Of a DNA stretch of 64,000 nt, positions 48,864 through 61,409 are shown in pieces. Made by a program: the position numbers and the translations under genes. The notes beneath the pieces are model-generated. The model had not been told where the DNA came from, made no database searches, and saw nothing but the letters and a program-made list of their open reading frames with translations. Numbering within the stretch: the stretch's first letter is position 1; the number at the start of each line of letters is the position of its first letter. This DNA is from Nautilus pompilius (Eukaryota > Mollusca > Cephalopoda > Nautilida > Nautilidae), in the NCBI GenBank assembly GCA_018389105.1, contig JACATO010000680.1:1494001-1558000 (forward strand), written 5' to 3'.

Positions 48864-48966
48864 TTTCTTCTTGCTCTTCGCCCATAGCTAGGTTTTAAGC
48901 CACGTCTAAAAATGAAGATCTCTAGTAGAGGCTTTTCCCTGCCACGCTGGGCGCCACTTTCTAGCA
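48864..48966. repeat. Dispersed SINE-like repeat, copy 1
   Basis: Shares TTTCTTC..., then CTAAAAATGAAGA, CTAGTAGAGGCTTTTCCCTGCCA and a GC-rich end with copies at 50.7 and 63.4 kb. It is less AT-rich than its surroundings. No A or B box was identified, so SINE is only a working label. Confidence 0.5.
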
Positions 48967-49068
48967 GACAACTGCAGCAGTAAGCTTGCCCCACCGGGGT
49001 TGTCTACCTTGTAGGCATCAGCATGCAACAAATAGAATGGTCTTCATTCTTTTATTTTAATGCATTAA

Positions 49069-49106
49069 ATTATTATTATTATTATTATTAATAATAATAA
49101 TAATAA
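49069..49106. repeat. (ATT)n(AAT)n palindromic microsatellite
   Basis: ATT units run directly into AAT units, so the 38-bp tract is self-complementary and could form a hairpin. Confidence 0.85.
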
Positions 49107-49508
49107 AGAAATAGCAGCTAAAATATTTTCATAATCAATCTTTATTTGGATACCTGCTTTAATTATATTTAACTTTTAGAAAGAAAAAAAAACAACAACA
49201 AAGCCTTGTGGCCTTTCACGTGGCTGCCAGCAACTTTGTAAGGCAGGGGTGTCTGTAGGGGACCTGTAGTTTCATCTCTGATGGACTTGGGTTGTTTGTT
49301 TGTTCTTCTCAAGGGTCCTCTTCACCGATAAAGTTGCCCATAGTCAGTTGGCTTTTACACAGATGAGGAGCACCTCGACTGGGATGCCACACATTTGAAA
49401 AAAAATACCACCTTTACCTTAAGTTTACTCTATACCAGCTGGATAAAAGAAGAAAGAAAGGAGTTAAATTGGTCAGGTACTAGTAGTAGGAAATTTATTT
49501 ATCATTAC

Positions 49509-49575
49509 CCCAGTTTTCAGCATGTTCCAGGAATAATCAATAGCACATATCGTCCCTGTTCTTCCACAACCAGCA
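49509..49575 (-). CDS. PTPN12: PTP-PEST-like, catalytic exon with P-loop
   Basis: A 67-nt exon from CCTATTCCCAG| to |GTAATG. With the two bases from the preceding exon it encodes S-A-G-C-G-R-T-G and then [15 protein letters not shown]. The arginine at about 49,560-49,562 is the P-loop phosphate-binding residue. The SWNMLKTG stretch matches the PTPN12 group. The intron upstream is only 181 bp. Confidence 0.9.
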
Positions 49576-49756
49576 CTGGGAATAGGGGAGAAAAAAAAAA
49601 AAGAAAAGAAAATCAAATAAGCGCAGAAATAAGCCTGACTTAAAACAAGGGGTCAGTGTTCTTCATTACACCACCACCAAGAAATTAAATGGCCACATGA
49701 TATTAAGAAAATGGTGGGGGCTGGTAGATTTAATGATAATCTGCTGTGAGGTTTAC

Positions 49757-49968
49757 CTGCAGTGAACTAACACCGGAATTTCGTGATGAACTTTGGCCTT
49801 CTGCATCGAATAGATAACCTCCAAAATGGATTGTTGATCCTTAGCTTCTGGTACTCCATGATCTGGCCACTCAGCCAAGTGAAAATGGGTAATCCGATGT
49901 GATTCCTGATCCTTGAATGCATCTATTATCCGGATAATAAATCCCGATGGCTGCTTCTCTTCGGAAAC
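49757..49968 (-). CDS. PTPN12: PTP-PEST-like, catalytic exon with WPD loop and nucleophile cysteine
   Basis: A 212-nt exon between TAACTTGCAG and CAG|GTAAAC. It encodes VSEEKQPSGFIIR, then THFHLAEWPDHGVP with the general-acid aspartate at about 49,861-49,863, and ends EIPVLVHC with the nucleophilic cysteine at about 49,759-49,761. The serine codon of the [10 protein letters not shown] signature is split across the next intron. All key catalytic residues seen are intact. Confidence 0.92.
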
Positions 49969-50726
49969 CTGCAAGTTATTTTTAAAGAAAATTTAAAAAA
50001 AAAAAAAATTAAAGATGCAATCATTCGTAATAGGCAGGTGATGTTATTAGAATCTTATTCAAACTGAATCAAAACACACTGAAAGTACAGAGAAAGAGAA
50101 AGACATTAATTGTATTACAGCTGCTATTATTTATTAGCAACATAATACTTTCCAAATTACAGCAAAGTAATTATTCATAAAACCCATTTTGTGGCAATGA
50201 GGATAAGTATCTTTGTTTGAACCAAGTTTTGAAAAGCAGTCATGCATGGACCTTAAGTATGAATAGGGTTCGGTCAAGAAAGTTCTCGCTGTTTACACAA
50301 GGCATCCAAGGTTAAAGGAATTAGTTTGTAAATAGATGTGGTGTCTTGGTGTTTTATCGTCAATATCAGCTACGGTTTTGGTAAGAAAAACAGGTTTAGT
50401 GCTGAGCCATAGTTACCGTTCAAGATTTCAACAAGAAACCAAACATTCTAGTCTCATTTTATCCAGTTATACCCGATATCACTCGATTTCAAATGATGCC
50501 ATAATAGAACTACGTAGTATATTTCTTGAATTAGCATGAATGCAAAAGAAACGTAGGTGTAGTGCGTCGCAGCTCACTTCCTGGCGGTTTGCGTGAATGG
50601 CCAGCTGCATGGTTTTTACAGATCTTCCATACCAGCCTCTTTTGCACAAAGTACCCTCCCCCAAACCACTGATAATCAGAGAAATGGGGCAGCCAGTGGC
50701 TCAGGGTTTGGCGTACATACCTACAG

Positions 50727-50852
50727 TTTCTTCTCATTCATCAGCCAGCTGCAAGTTTTTCAAGACTCTCTGATCTGCTCCCACATCTAAAAATAGAGAG
50801 TTGAAGTTCTAGTAGGGATTTCCCTGCCAGACATACTGGGGCCACGCCACCA
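50727..50852. repeat. Dispersed SINE-like repeat, copy 2
   Basis: Contains TTTCTTCTCATTC, CAGCCAGCTGCA, CTCCCACATCTAAAAAT and CTAGTAGGGATTTCCCTGCCA. It shares the first parts with the 63.4-kb copy and the last parts with the 48.9-kb copy, which defines one family. Confidence 0.5.
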
Positions 50853-52009
50853 TCCCTCACTAGCGGTGTTCAGTGATCATGCTGGTGTTCGATTTAAAAG
50901 ATGTGGGAGCAAAGTTCCAACTAACTTATTACTGAACATTTTGTTCATATGAATTTTCTACGTCACATGTTAATGTATAAAAATAAGAAAAACCACATGT
51001 ACTTACAATTTTATTATATAGTTAATATGGGATAATTAGTTGGCAGTACATCAACATTTGTATGGAGAGAGGTAGATGTAGCTTCCTAAAATATACCTGA
51101 ATAGCATTTTACAGGATTACAATCTACTTGTTTCATTTGAACCTCCATTCCTAGTATATTCAATAAAATTATTTTTTTTTTTTTAATTTAATTTTCATAA
51201 AATTGTTAATATTCATTCCAATTGAACAAACATTTATATTAGAAGAAACTCTGTTATGATGTCACTGACATGGAAGAGAAATTTTTTTATAACAGGATGT
51301 GATGTGCAATCAACAGGGGAGCGGACAACTATGAAGCAAAATCTCATTAAAAAAAAAAAGATGAATTAAAAATTTACTCTACACCATCTATGCTCAGTGA
51401 TTTGTGGAAAGTAGCACCGATTTGAATTTAAAAAATTATAAGAGAGCTCTTAATAAAATGAGAGTTAAAAGTTATAAATTTCCAGTAGGCAAAGGGCAAA
51501 GTCAGCTTTCATGCAACAAACTGCTCCAAACCTAATCTTAGATTAGCAACCACCAACTGGGAATGTTTTTGTTGTTTTGTTTTAAAAAGAGACACGTGCA
51601 TTTTGCATCAGCATTGAAATCCATCATCAGTGCACTACCAACAAAAGAGTTTTGATAAGTGGTGGTAGTTAACCTTCCTGAAGAAGCAAATGATTATCCA
51701 TCATATGTTAAGTTTCCATAGCATTGTAGCTGCTTATACAGTCAGACCATCTAGTAACCATTAATAACACCAGTCTTCTTAACTGTCCAATGACCCGATT
51801 AAAGGCCTGGTTCTGCAATGAGTCATAGTCATAAAGGTGAACATACATTTATCTTTCTTTCTTTACAGATGTCAGAAGGGAACATCAAGAGCTAGCAGCC
51901 TAATAATCCAATTATATTCCAAGCTTTTGTGGCAAATGCTTTCAGATAGAAGAAAAGTAAAGCCGGCAATGTTTCCTTGACAAGAGTCCTGATATGAAAC
52001 AAATTACCA

Positions 52010-52084
52010 CGGATGTTCGATTGAAATCTGACTGAAATAGCAAATGGTAAATGTATCAAGCTGGATTACATTTGAATGTCACTA
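52010..52084. mobile_element. Tiny palindromic MITE, copy D
   Basis: About 75 bp, starting GGATGTTCGATTGAAATC and ending GGATTACATTTGAATGTC. The loop (GACTGAAA ... TGTATC) matches copy A at 31.8 kb, confirming that the two are the same element. Confidence 0.5.
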
Positions 52085-52479
52085 GTATATACCTCACATG
52101 TTATTTTTTACCAAATAACAGCCAAGCCAGAATGACTCACTTAAAGTCTATAGTTTCCAAATATACAATTACTATAAATACAATTGGGTTTCACTGCTTA
52201 ATTCCCTAATCACAAATTATAAAATGTACATTACAGGTAATTAGATATTCTCATAATTTTTTCTTTTTTTGGACTCTTCTGAAGGGTGAGTAGAAAAAGT
52301 ATCAGCAGTAGACTTTTTTAACCATATGGTCCACCATGCCGTGCAGAGCATTTCTGCACTCACCCCTGCTTGTGGCTTTCTTCCTAGAACGACTGCAAGC
52401 TTGAAAAGATTCAACATTTTAATTTATTCTATATTTAAGGTCAGTGTTAAATGATAAGAAGAATCACAAAAAATACTAA

Positions 52480-52700
52480 CTAGTCAAATGCCTAGTCTGC
52501 TCATTCTCCCTGACCTAGAGCCCATAGAATGTGTCTGGAATGTTGACAGAAGAGTGATATGCACTGCCACAAAAATGTGTCAGATTGAGGTGCAAGCCAG
52601 AGGCAGTCATATACATACTAGTAACAGTCATATGATATTACAAAAAGAGCCCCATATGCTAAACTTTATGATCAATTTTTAATTATGTTTTATCTCCAAT
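52480..52700 (+). pseudogene. Tc1-like transposase C-terminal fragment
   Basis: PSLLILPDLEPIECVWNV followed by D-R-R-V on the plus strand is the Tc1 D-L-x-P-I-E-x-x-W box with the third catalytic residue. Little else of the element remains. Confidence 0.55.
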
Positions 52701-52763
52701 AAATTCATACACTTTATATCATAATATCTCTATATTAATTAGATCAGTGTATGTTGTTCTTAC

Positions 52764-52835
52764 CAACTGAACCTTGATGTCTCCAAAACATCTCTCCTCT
52801 TCCTTGTCTTTTGGCCAGTACCTGTCACATTTGGG
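52764..52835 (-). CDS. PTPN12: PTP-PEST-like, catalytic exon (K-C-D-R-Y-W-P)
   Basis: A 72-nt exon (24 codons, phase 0 both sides) between ACTGTTTTGTAG and TTG|GTAAGA. It encodes PKCDRYWPKDKEEERCFGD followed by I-K-V-Q-L and corresponds to the K-K-C-x-R-Y-W-P segment that follows the MACREFE motif in this group. Confidence 0.85.
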
Positions 52836-54103
52836 CTACAAAACAGTACACTGTACTATGAGATTAAAGTCAAAATATAAAAAGCACTATTAATGTAAGA
52901 ACTTTTGTAACTAAAGAAATAATAAAACTGTTTTTCATATTTTTTAATATCACTTTTAAGTTGCTTTTTTTATCTTCATTGTTTGAACAGTGACATTATA
53001 CTTTGGTTGACCACGAAATTAAAGATGAGAAATAATTATATGATGTCCTTGACATGCACATTTTGTATGGCCATGTAATCCAGTGGAATTGTATAAACCA
53101 TGGGATAGTTAGGTCAACTGTTCAGAAAAGCCATGACTTTACTAATGGCATTTCATTATCCAGTGGGTGCACCAACCAACATTTCCATCAAAGCCATTTC
53201 CAGATGATTTTGGAATGGAAAAATCATTTGTAGAAAGCAGCAAGAACTTTGTTCATAAACAGACTTCAGCAACACAGATATGCACAATAAATTCTGGCAT
53301 ACCATGAACCTTAGACATGAAGTGTCATTGTTGCCAGTCATTAAACAAGGTGGTATGCAGCATCAGGATACCTGTGTAGAAGCACCTCTGGTGCATTGTG
53401 GTAGAAAGTCTTTCTGCAGCAATTCCTGCAACATCAGCTGATGGGAAAAGGTCTTTTGGCCCACTGAATCAGTCATACCAACTGTAAAGATTTGGGTCTG
53501 GCAAAGACCACAAGGTGCTGCTTCCCATGCATTCAAAGATGCATGCCTCTGGAGGAGTCTGAAACATGTTTAGGCCCATGGTTATAATCTCCTTTGCTAC
53601 AACACAATGCTAAATGATATTTGAATCAAAATGCATTGAGCTGGATCAGCTCCGTTCTGAACTGTTACTGCTGGGTCAAAAAAGATGACGGGACCATCTA
53701 TCAAAGTGCAACGACTGGTTTCCTGAAGAGAACAGGACAGTAATGTCACACATCTCCAGATAGCCTAATTGATGCAGAGGAGTTCAAACCAATGCATCAG
53801 GGCATGTCTACAGCTAAATACATAATGGTTGCACATCTTTCAGAATCCACACTGTGGTGTTAAAGTTTTCACTCAGGCCAAAGCCATTATGAATAGTGTC
53901 TCCCATCTTGTTACAATTCCCCTTTCTTAAAGTACCTAAAGCACAGCTAACTGATAATTCTTTAAGAAGATTAGCACCCAGGTTTAGGTATCCCATCAAG
54001 TAACAAATTACAGCTTTCTCTACATGTGTATTTTCTCTGGGAGTGTTCAGACTTGTGGAGCAATATTAATTGACCTAGGATGATCAAAAAGCTTTGTCCA
54101 TAC
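52836..54103. other. Intronic sequence with an unclassified decayed stretch
   Basis: Between about 53,040 and 53,960 base composition rises and short open frames occur on both strands, as in the other transposon relics here, but I cannot name a family. Confidence 0.3.
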
Positions 54104-54238
54104 CTTATTTCCTTCCTCTTCTCTGCAAGCCATGACCATCACTTCAATATTGTGTTCCCATAGCATCCTCCAGAAATCGTCAACAGTACTTGTGAGTGGA
54201 CCTTGAGATGCTATGTAAGCCCTTTCTCCACTGACTGA
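54104..54238 (-). CDS. PTPN12: PTP-PEST-like, catalytic exon (A-S-Q-G-P ... M-A-C-R-E)
   Basis: A 135-nt exon (45 codons, phase 0 both sides) between CCATCATCAG and AAG|GTATGG. It encodes [20 protein letters not shown], then [20 protein letters not shown], then EEGNK. These are conserved core strands of classical tyrosine phosphatases. The join to the 62,989 exon gives [17 protein letters not shown], as expected for the family. The acceptor sits in a CAGTCAGTCAG run, but only the first CAG keeps the frame. Confidence 0.9.
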
Positions 54239-57200
54239 CTGATGATGGATGGTTGAGTAAGGGTGGGGGGACAAATAACACATACAGTAATTAATGACAA
54301 TAAATAAGAATAGTAATCAGCACAACATGGATGGTGTTGCAACAAAAAAACAACAACATTTGTATTACATTAGAAAAGACGACAATGCAAACTCGCAACT
54401 CTGGTAGTTATAATCACCTACATGCCAATCTTCAGAAGAGCTACCCATAAACTAAGCTTCGAAATCCATAAGAAATCCTTATAAGTCAATCTCAAAGAGG
54501 TGATGTCACACTTTTACTGAACAAGCAAAATAACAAGCACATCTCTACGACAAGTGATCACTCATATCCTACACGTCGATGTAGCAACTTTAATATCAAG
54601 AGTGTACTTTTTGTCCAATGCTTATTTTTTCATCTTTGAACTTCCTAATCCAGTCAGGGTGAAACCTCCATAAATATACTCTTTTTTTTTTTTTTTTGAG
54701 CTGGTAGTACTTTCTCCTTTTAGTAACAACATTAAAAATTCAGATTCTGCACATGCACACATCTCTCCCCTCCTTTTGTGTCTCTCTGTGCTACATGCTC
54801 CAATAAAATGGCAGAAATAACAACTAATGATGGCTATGATTAGTTGGTCTTAGATCTATTTACAAGCCAGGATAACCTCCCATTTGGATTCTAATGCATC
54901 CACTCTATCCCAATTGCCAATGATATAAATACAAACATATCTTTCGTGAGGCACAAGATTAAAAAAAAAACTTGCCATAAATACTTCTTATGGCTGTAAG
55001 ACCTTTAAATTTGCAAGACTGGTGAATAATCAGTAAGGGTTGGCACGAAAGTTTATGATATGACCAAATAGCAGCCATCTTTGTACCTTCCCCAGGCTGG
55101 CTTAGTGATTAAGAGAAATAAAATGAGAGATTCCATCTACAGCGTAGTGTCTTAAAATGCAGAAGTTGATTAGTGGATATTTTGTAAATGGAACATCAGA
55201 TTGTATTTGGGGTGGTACGTTTAGCATACATAATTAGGGGGCAGATTTCACAGGTGAAAGTTCAAGAGAAAACTTCAAAATGTAGGTCGTCAGCAAGCTG
55301 AGGAAAATTACAAGAAAAGCTATCTGTTGGAACTGTAATGTCAATCTAAAAAAAAAAAAAAAAAAAAAATTAAACACAGCAATAAAAGCTAATATGGATT
55401 TACAATATATGTCAGTAGAAAACTACCAGCTAAAAGAAAAACAATATAATGTGTTTGCACATGAATGTACATAGTAAATACAGCCTTTTATTTTTGAAAA
55501 AAAAACAAAAAAAAAACAAACAGGTTTTAGTGGCAGGGTTAAAAACACAAGAGATGAGGATGTTGAGGATCAGGATGTGTTCCAGTAAAGAGCGATGATT
55601 GTTGAGGTGTGCCTGGATATTCCAGATCAGATAAGAGTTTTATCTTCCAGTCTGACTTCACAACTGAACAAACAAGCTAGTGAATAAATAAGTGACAAGA
55701 TGTGACCTCCCAGAGATACAGAACAAGTAGTGCCAGAGTGTGAGAGAACTCAGCAGGATTCAGCAACAGGGACAGACAGACTTGCCGCACCCTGTAGATG
55801 GCCATAAAGTTAGTGGTTCAATCACAGCAACATAGAAATTTTACTTGGTCAAAAAAAAAATTAAAATAAATAAATAAAACAACTTTGGCATGAACAATCT
55901 TCATTATGGCGCGGTGCTAGAAATATTCTGGCATATCTTTTCAGTTGGATCACTAGTATTTTACCGAGCCCGGAGTAGCCAGGCTTTTATGATTAGGTTA
56001 CCCATCATGTGACAACCTAAAAAGGTGCTATTGTCACTGACTTTTTCCAATATCAATATAGGCAACTTCAAAGGATGAAATAAACCACTTAATGAATTGG
56101 ACTATGCTACAATAAGATAGCCAGGAAAAAAAGAATGTAAGAGTTGCAAGTTATAATATGTTAAAAGCAAAGTCTCTCTCTCAAAGCTAATAGTTATAAG
56201 TATGATAATAGTAAAACTTCAACGTTTCTGGTTCCCTCAGAGAACCATACCAATTTACTCCTGTACAACTAGCTAGGTGGTCTCCCCATACAAATCTTTA
56301 GTTACCTGGCATAACCTTATTTCTGGACAGGATTGTTAAAGATAAATGAGTTCATCAATAATAGTGGCACATCAAGAGCCAGAGGTTAAAGGTGAACAGA
56401 AGCATCCCCAATTTAAAAGCTTGTTTAGTAAATGCTTGATGTCTACTAGACCAAGAAGTGGAAGAGAAAGTGTTCTAGATTTATATTAGAAAATGGCCAG
56501 GTACTTAATTATCTGTCTGTTACATTTTACCCTAAAACTCCCAAGTTTTACAAACAGCTAAGACCCATTTTTTTTTTTTCATTTTATAAATGGGTAAGGA
56601 CATGAATAAACAAAACAGACTCAAGGATTACAGGGATTAGTGTAGACTTCAGTTGGTCAAGGATTAAACTCCGACAGAAGATAGTGTTTCTTTAAAGAAA
56701 AGTACTTAATGCATTTAAATTCTAAAAATCTTTCCTACTTAAAGTACCAAAATACAGCTTTTAATTTTCAAATAAGAATAATGAGAGTAATAAAACTAAT
56801 GATAGCAACAGTAACAAATTAATGTGTGCCCACGCTTACCCTGAGTAATTGAAATCAATTAGTTGCTTTCCAGATGCTGATTCATTTGTGTTGTCTTCTC
56901 CCCCTCCCCTGAAACTATCAAATCCCTCCCACAAGCAGCTGGTGACATTCAGGGTTTGAACATTTTGGTGGGAAGGGAAAAGTCCCACCCACCAGAGATT
57001 TCAGAATAAAGTTTGGGGCCCAGATGAGCAAGCAATTACTGAAGTGTACTTGTCTACAGGGCGGCTGCTGACTGGAAGTAAAGCAGCTATCAAAACACAC
57101 TAAATACCAGAAAAACCTAATTGGTAAGAGCAATCTGCTGATGGGAAAAGCAGCATGAAATTCATTAAAATCCCTCTCTAATGGAACCTAGGGACCAACT

Positions 57201-60200
57201 GTGTTGGTCCATTTACCAGAGATATAACAACTTATGTACAGTCACAGATATTAATTAACAAACAACCAAAAATGCCAAATAGAGACCAACAAATAAACTT
57301 GAAGAAATTTTGTTAATGTGCTTCTGTAAAAAAAGGGAAGCTACAGTTCAAACAAGCAAATTATATGCATATAATTCCTCTTTTACCTTGCCCACACAGA
57401 TTCGGGTTGCTGATGGTTTTATGTTTGGAGAGAATGGAATTTAAAACTTTCAAGAACAGCTTTTACTAACTAATTACTTTGATCTAATGTTGCTTTCCGT
57501 AAGAGTCTTGTATACATAAGTTGTAATGGCTTCTCGTCTCCCTGTAATAACTAAATCAAAACAAAAGTCCATTTTCTTGAGTTTGAAACTCTGCCAAATG
57601 AATTTCTGGAGACCATACAGTAGACCAGTTTATAATAACCATAAAATATCCCTAAGAATTATCAGTTACAAACCAGTGTTGCCACCATGTGTTTAAACAT
57701 GAATATCTCCCTCCTCGTTCCTCTATAGATAGATGATGTAGACAAATACTTCACTAGTAGTTGAGTTACAATGCCCAAGATTTACAATGAAACTCCACTG
57801 TACATTTAACTGACTATTCATCCCAAGGCATACAGACACCAGCTCCAAATACCCTATCATGCACAAGCTTTCCACTTATACAAGCTCCTTTCCCACTTGA
57901 AAGTTTGAGAACAATAATCACCAGAAATTTTTGAGATAATAGCATTAACTGTCACAAAAGGAAGAGAGAGACCACAATGCAACTACTGGACTGCTGAGTT
58001 TGAGAGATCCATTCAGTCTGGCATACCTACCAGGTGAGGTTTATTCTAACTCTTCACCAGCCAACAGCATGAGTCTCTTTCAGGGTCACCCACACAGTTA
58101 CAGTAAGGACTTTCTGCACCCCAACCCCTTCCAGTTGTCCTGTGCATGCCTGTCATTGGAGCAAAGAAGAGCAGGCAAAGAGTCTGCAAATGTTGTGATG
58201 CAAGCCACTGCCACCATAAAAATTTCACACAAGACTTTTGCTGCCAAGGAAACTTCATCACAGTTGAAAAGGATGACAAAAACAACAACAACTCAAGCAA
58301 AACTGCTAAAATCATTTAATGGAAAGTCAAATAATTCCATGATCTGGTAAACAGCCGCAGTCAGCCTGGCTTTTTAATGCTTCTCCATATTTAGACAAGA
58401 AACTCAGTAACTACACAAAAGAAATATCCCATGGGTAACTCATGACCAAAGCCATCAACTACACACTAAATCATGCTAAATTACATAGGTTCTTTAGTCC
58501 CTCCCTCATACTCAACTGATGCAGCAGCTTGTCTGCTCAGTCTAGTGTTTCACAAGTAATAAATCATGAACCCTGACAATTAAAGCACCCAGGATAGTAA
58601 GCACGAGTATTGCGCAAGTTTAATATATCTTGTAAATCATTTAATCTTTATGCACGCAAGTAAAGCTGTACTGCTGTCCACATCATCCAGCTCTAAAAAC
58701 CAATTTAACTCTCTGTTTCTTGAATAACAAAAACTTGATGCCTGGGACAAATGTACTTTTGTGATTTAACTTTATGAACTAAAATGAATTTGATTTATCA
58801 AAGAGCTCAAAACAGATTTACTGGGGATGTTTAGAATACAGGGAATAATGTAAAATATTAGATCTACGATGTTTGAATTTTAAGTATTTAAGAGAAGACC
58901 CAGTAGAGGATTTTAAAATAATTAGGTGTTTTGAGTGCAGACAGGGAGCAAGTCATAATTGCAAATTAGCTGAGATCCAGCACAGTAGTTATCAGAACAT
59001 TTTTCTTTTTAGTAAAAGAATTCTTAATAGGTGACATAAATAACCAACAGGTGTAGATAATAGTAAGAGAACAGGGCACTCAAAGTAACTTTGAATATAA
59101 GAGGAACTAAACTAAAACCCCTCACTTTAATAATTTCTTAGCTTGGTTACACAAAATACACCTCAGTAACCACCAAGAAATAACAAATTATGACAATAAA
59201 AATAACAAAAGCTTTTAGTCCAGCTACCACAGGGGCCAAAAGAGAGGGGTAGAAATACTAATGAATCCTCAAAGCCCCATCCAAATCAAGCACTTACACA
59301 GTGATAATGAAGGAAAGATAATCTTAGCCCAGGTAACTCTAAAGAAATAAAAAAGGGTAATCATAGGCTCTGTTTACCCTTCAGATGTAATGAAAGCACA
59401 TATAGAGTTCTTTGAAAATCTTTAAAAATCATAGATAATGAATTAGGAAAGAATTGGCTGGCTGGCTACCTCAGAGCAAACAAAATTTTTTACAAGGGTG
59501 GATAGAGTAACCCTCAATCATAAACGGCTAAGATGGCTGCCAGTCAGATGTGGAACCATTCTGAATCTAGCTACTTATACCACAAACAGTTAGCAACACT
59601 CTAGTTGTTAATAAACTAGAGTACAGCACTGGAGACTAAGCTTAACTAACCCCTCTAAAGAAAAAAAAAAGGAGAGAGAAACAACTTAGTTGTTAACAAA
59701 CCAGCTAATTCACCAGGGACACAGGTGAAAATATCTGAAAATTATATGAATTGTAAACAAAGGTTCTGTGAAGGGAGCTTTAATTGTGCAGATGTTATTC
59801 ACAATTAAATCATAGACAATGGGTTTAAAAAGTTTTTAATAAACCAATGATAAAATCCTATGCCAACTTTCCTAAGCTATTACAATAATATCCATATTAA
59901 TTCATATTTTAAAAAAATTTAAAAAAAAAAAAAGAATTTGTCTCCTGAATTTTTGGCTGGGTGAAAATAAAAATTAAAGGAACTGTGTACCCTTCTTGTT
60001 GTTTAAAGAATCATTAATGCAAAACTACAGGAAGATAAATGTATGAGGGAGTCAGGGACAGATCTAGGATTTTTAGGGGAGGTTCACTGAAGGCTTGTGT
60101 GTTCACAGATTGCAAAAATATCTACTACCAAGCCTTATTTGCATCACTTTATTCATGTTATCTCCTTTTTTTTTTGTTTTTCAGGTCAACAGCATAATGT

Positions 60201-61409
60201 CCACATGATCAATATTGATTGATATTAAGTGTAGTTTGATCATTAACATTATGGTTCTTAGTTTTAAAATTCCACCTTTCATTTTGTTTCTCGTTTTCCA
60301 CTTAATACAGTTTATATTTGAATATTCATGATGACCTGTCCATTCATTTGTTCTCCACTAACGTCCTTCCTGATGTACAGTTTTGTTTACCATGGGTTCC
60401 GATGCTTAGAAGCCATGTCCAAATTTCAACATTACTTCTCACAAAATAACCCTTCCAGAATAATTGTGACTAAGCTTGGCATTTGGCTTGGTATAATCAA
60501 AAGATCCACAATCCACCCATTGTCCAATGATATCTCACCGTATGATCACATGACACTGTGTTCTCTATTACCAGAGGATGCGTCAAAAAAATTATCAGGC
60601 CCCATCTGCCACTGAGAGTCCCTACCAGTGTGACATATAAATCAACAACCAATTCAGGAAAGAAATTTAAATGACAATAAAACTTTCATGATACAAGAGA
60701 AATAACAAGTTTAATGCAGGAAGAGCATCAGCACCAACCAATCCTGCTCTGCAGACAGAAGTTCTGAAGTCAATTTTTTAAACAATCTGTAGTGTTGTGT
60801 CTTTAATAAAACTACTATTAAATACTAATTTATTCAGATGACGTCTACTATAAAGATGGCTGCAGATGTAGGACTTCCTGTATTTGATATTTAACTTAAC
60901 AAAAAGACCAGTTAAACTGTATACAACTCCTACAGATCTACTTTCAGTATTCTTAAACCAAAGGTTATGGAATGATAAATAAGTTTCCATCTGCTGATAA
61001 TACAGGAAATGTATCCACAATGCAATGCTATGAAAGTGGATAAATGCTCAGTTCCAGTAAACCGAGTAAAAGATGTTTGCTGAAAGGTGTGTGTTGAACA
61101 CACTATAAATGTATGATCAAGAAAGTGTAAAGAAAGCAATGTGGCCATGTTCATTACAGTGTTAGAAAATTGGGTTTTTTTAACAACAATGCATTGTGGG
61201 AACATTTTTTATTTAAAAAAACTCATGCATTAAAACTACCATATGTGGTATACTTTGTGAATTATGAAAATGAACTGAATTTACCTGGAGATAAGGAAAA
61301 TAATCAATTAAGATAACAAAAATAAAATACCCCCATAAAATTAAATCATTAATATACCTCAAATGATAAATAAAACCTGATCACTCACTCACTCACACAC
61401 ACACACTGT
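54239..61409. other. Large phosphatase intron, left part
   Basis: No recognised genes. A- and T-runs occur (for example 54,681-54,697 and 55,350-55,369). Overlapping open frames on both strands at 58,000-58,350, 60,328-60,615 and 60,778-61,205 show no family resemblance. Confidence 0.4.
61381..61406. repeat. (TCAC)n(AC)n microsatellite
   Basis: TCAC units pass into AC units directly beside the left end of the Tc1 element. Confidence 0.85.

Larger units (their letters stand above)
49969..52480. other. Intronic sequence
   Basis: Phosphatase intron containing the SINE-like repeat at 50.7 kb, MITE copy D at 52.0 kb and an isolated MITE-end-like word (GTTTCATTTGAACCTCC at about 51,130). Open frames at 50,336-50,790 are not supported as genes. 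Confidence 0.4.

Noticed and set aside
53040-53999. Possible transposase or gene fragment in the phosphatase intron
   Set aside because: Coding-like texture only; I could not find an ordered set of motifs of any family on either strand.
58000-58350. 116-codon plus-strand and 89-codon minus-strand frames
   Set aside because: They overlap each other, lack splice or start context and show no recognisable motif.
60328-60615. 95-codon plus-strand frame
   Set aside because: No homology recognised on either strand; likely a chance frame or an unreadable relic.
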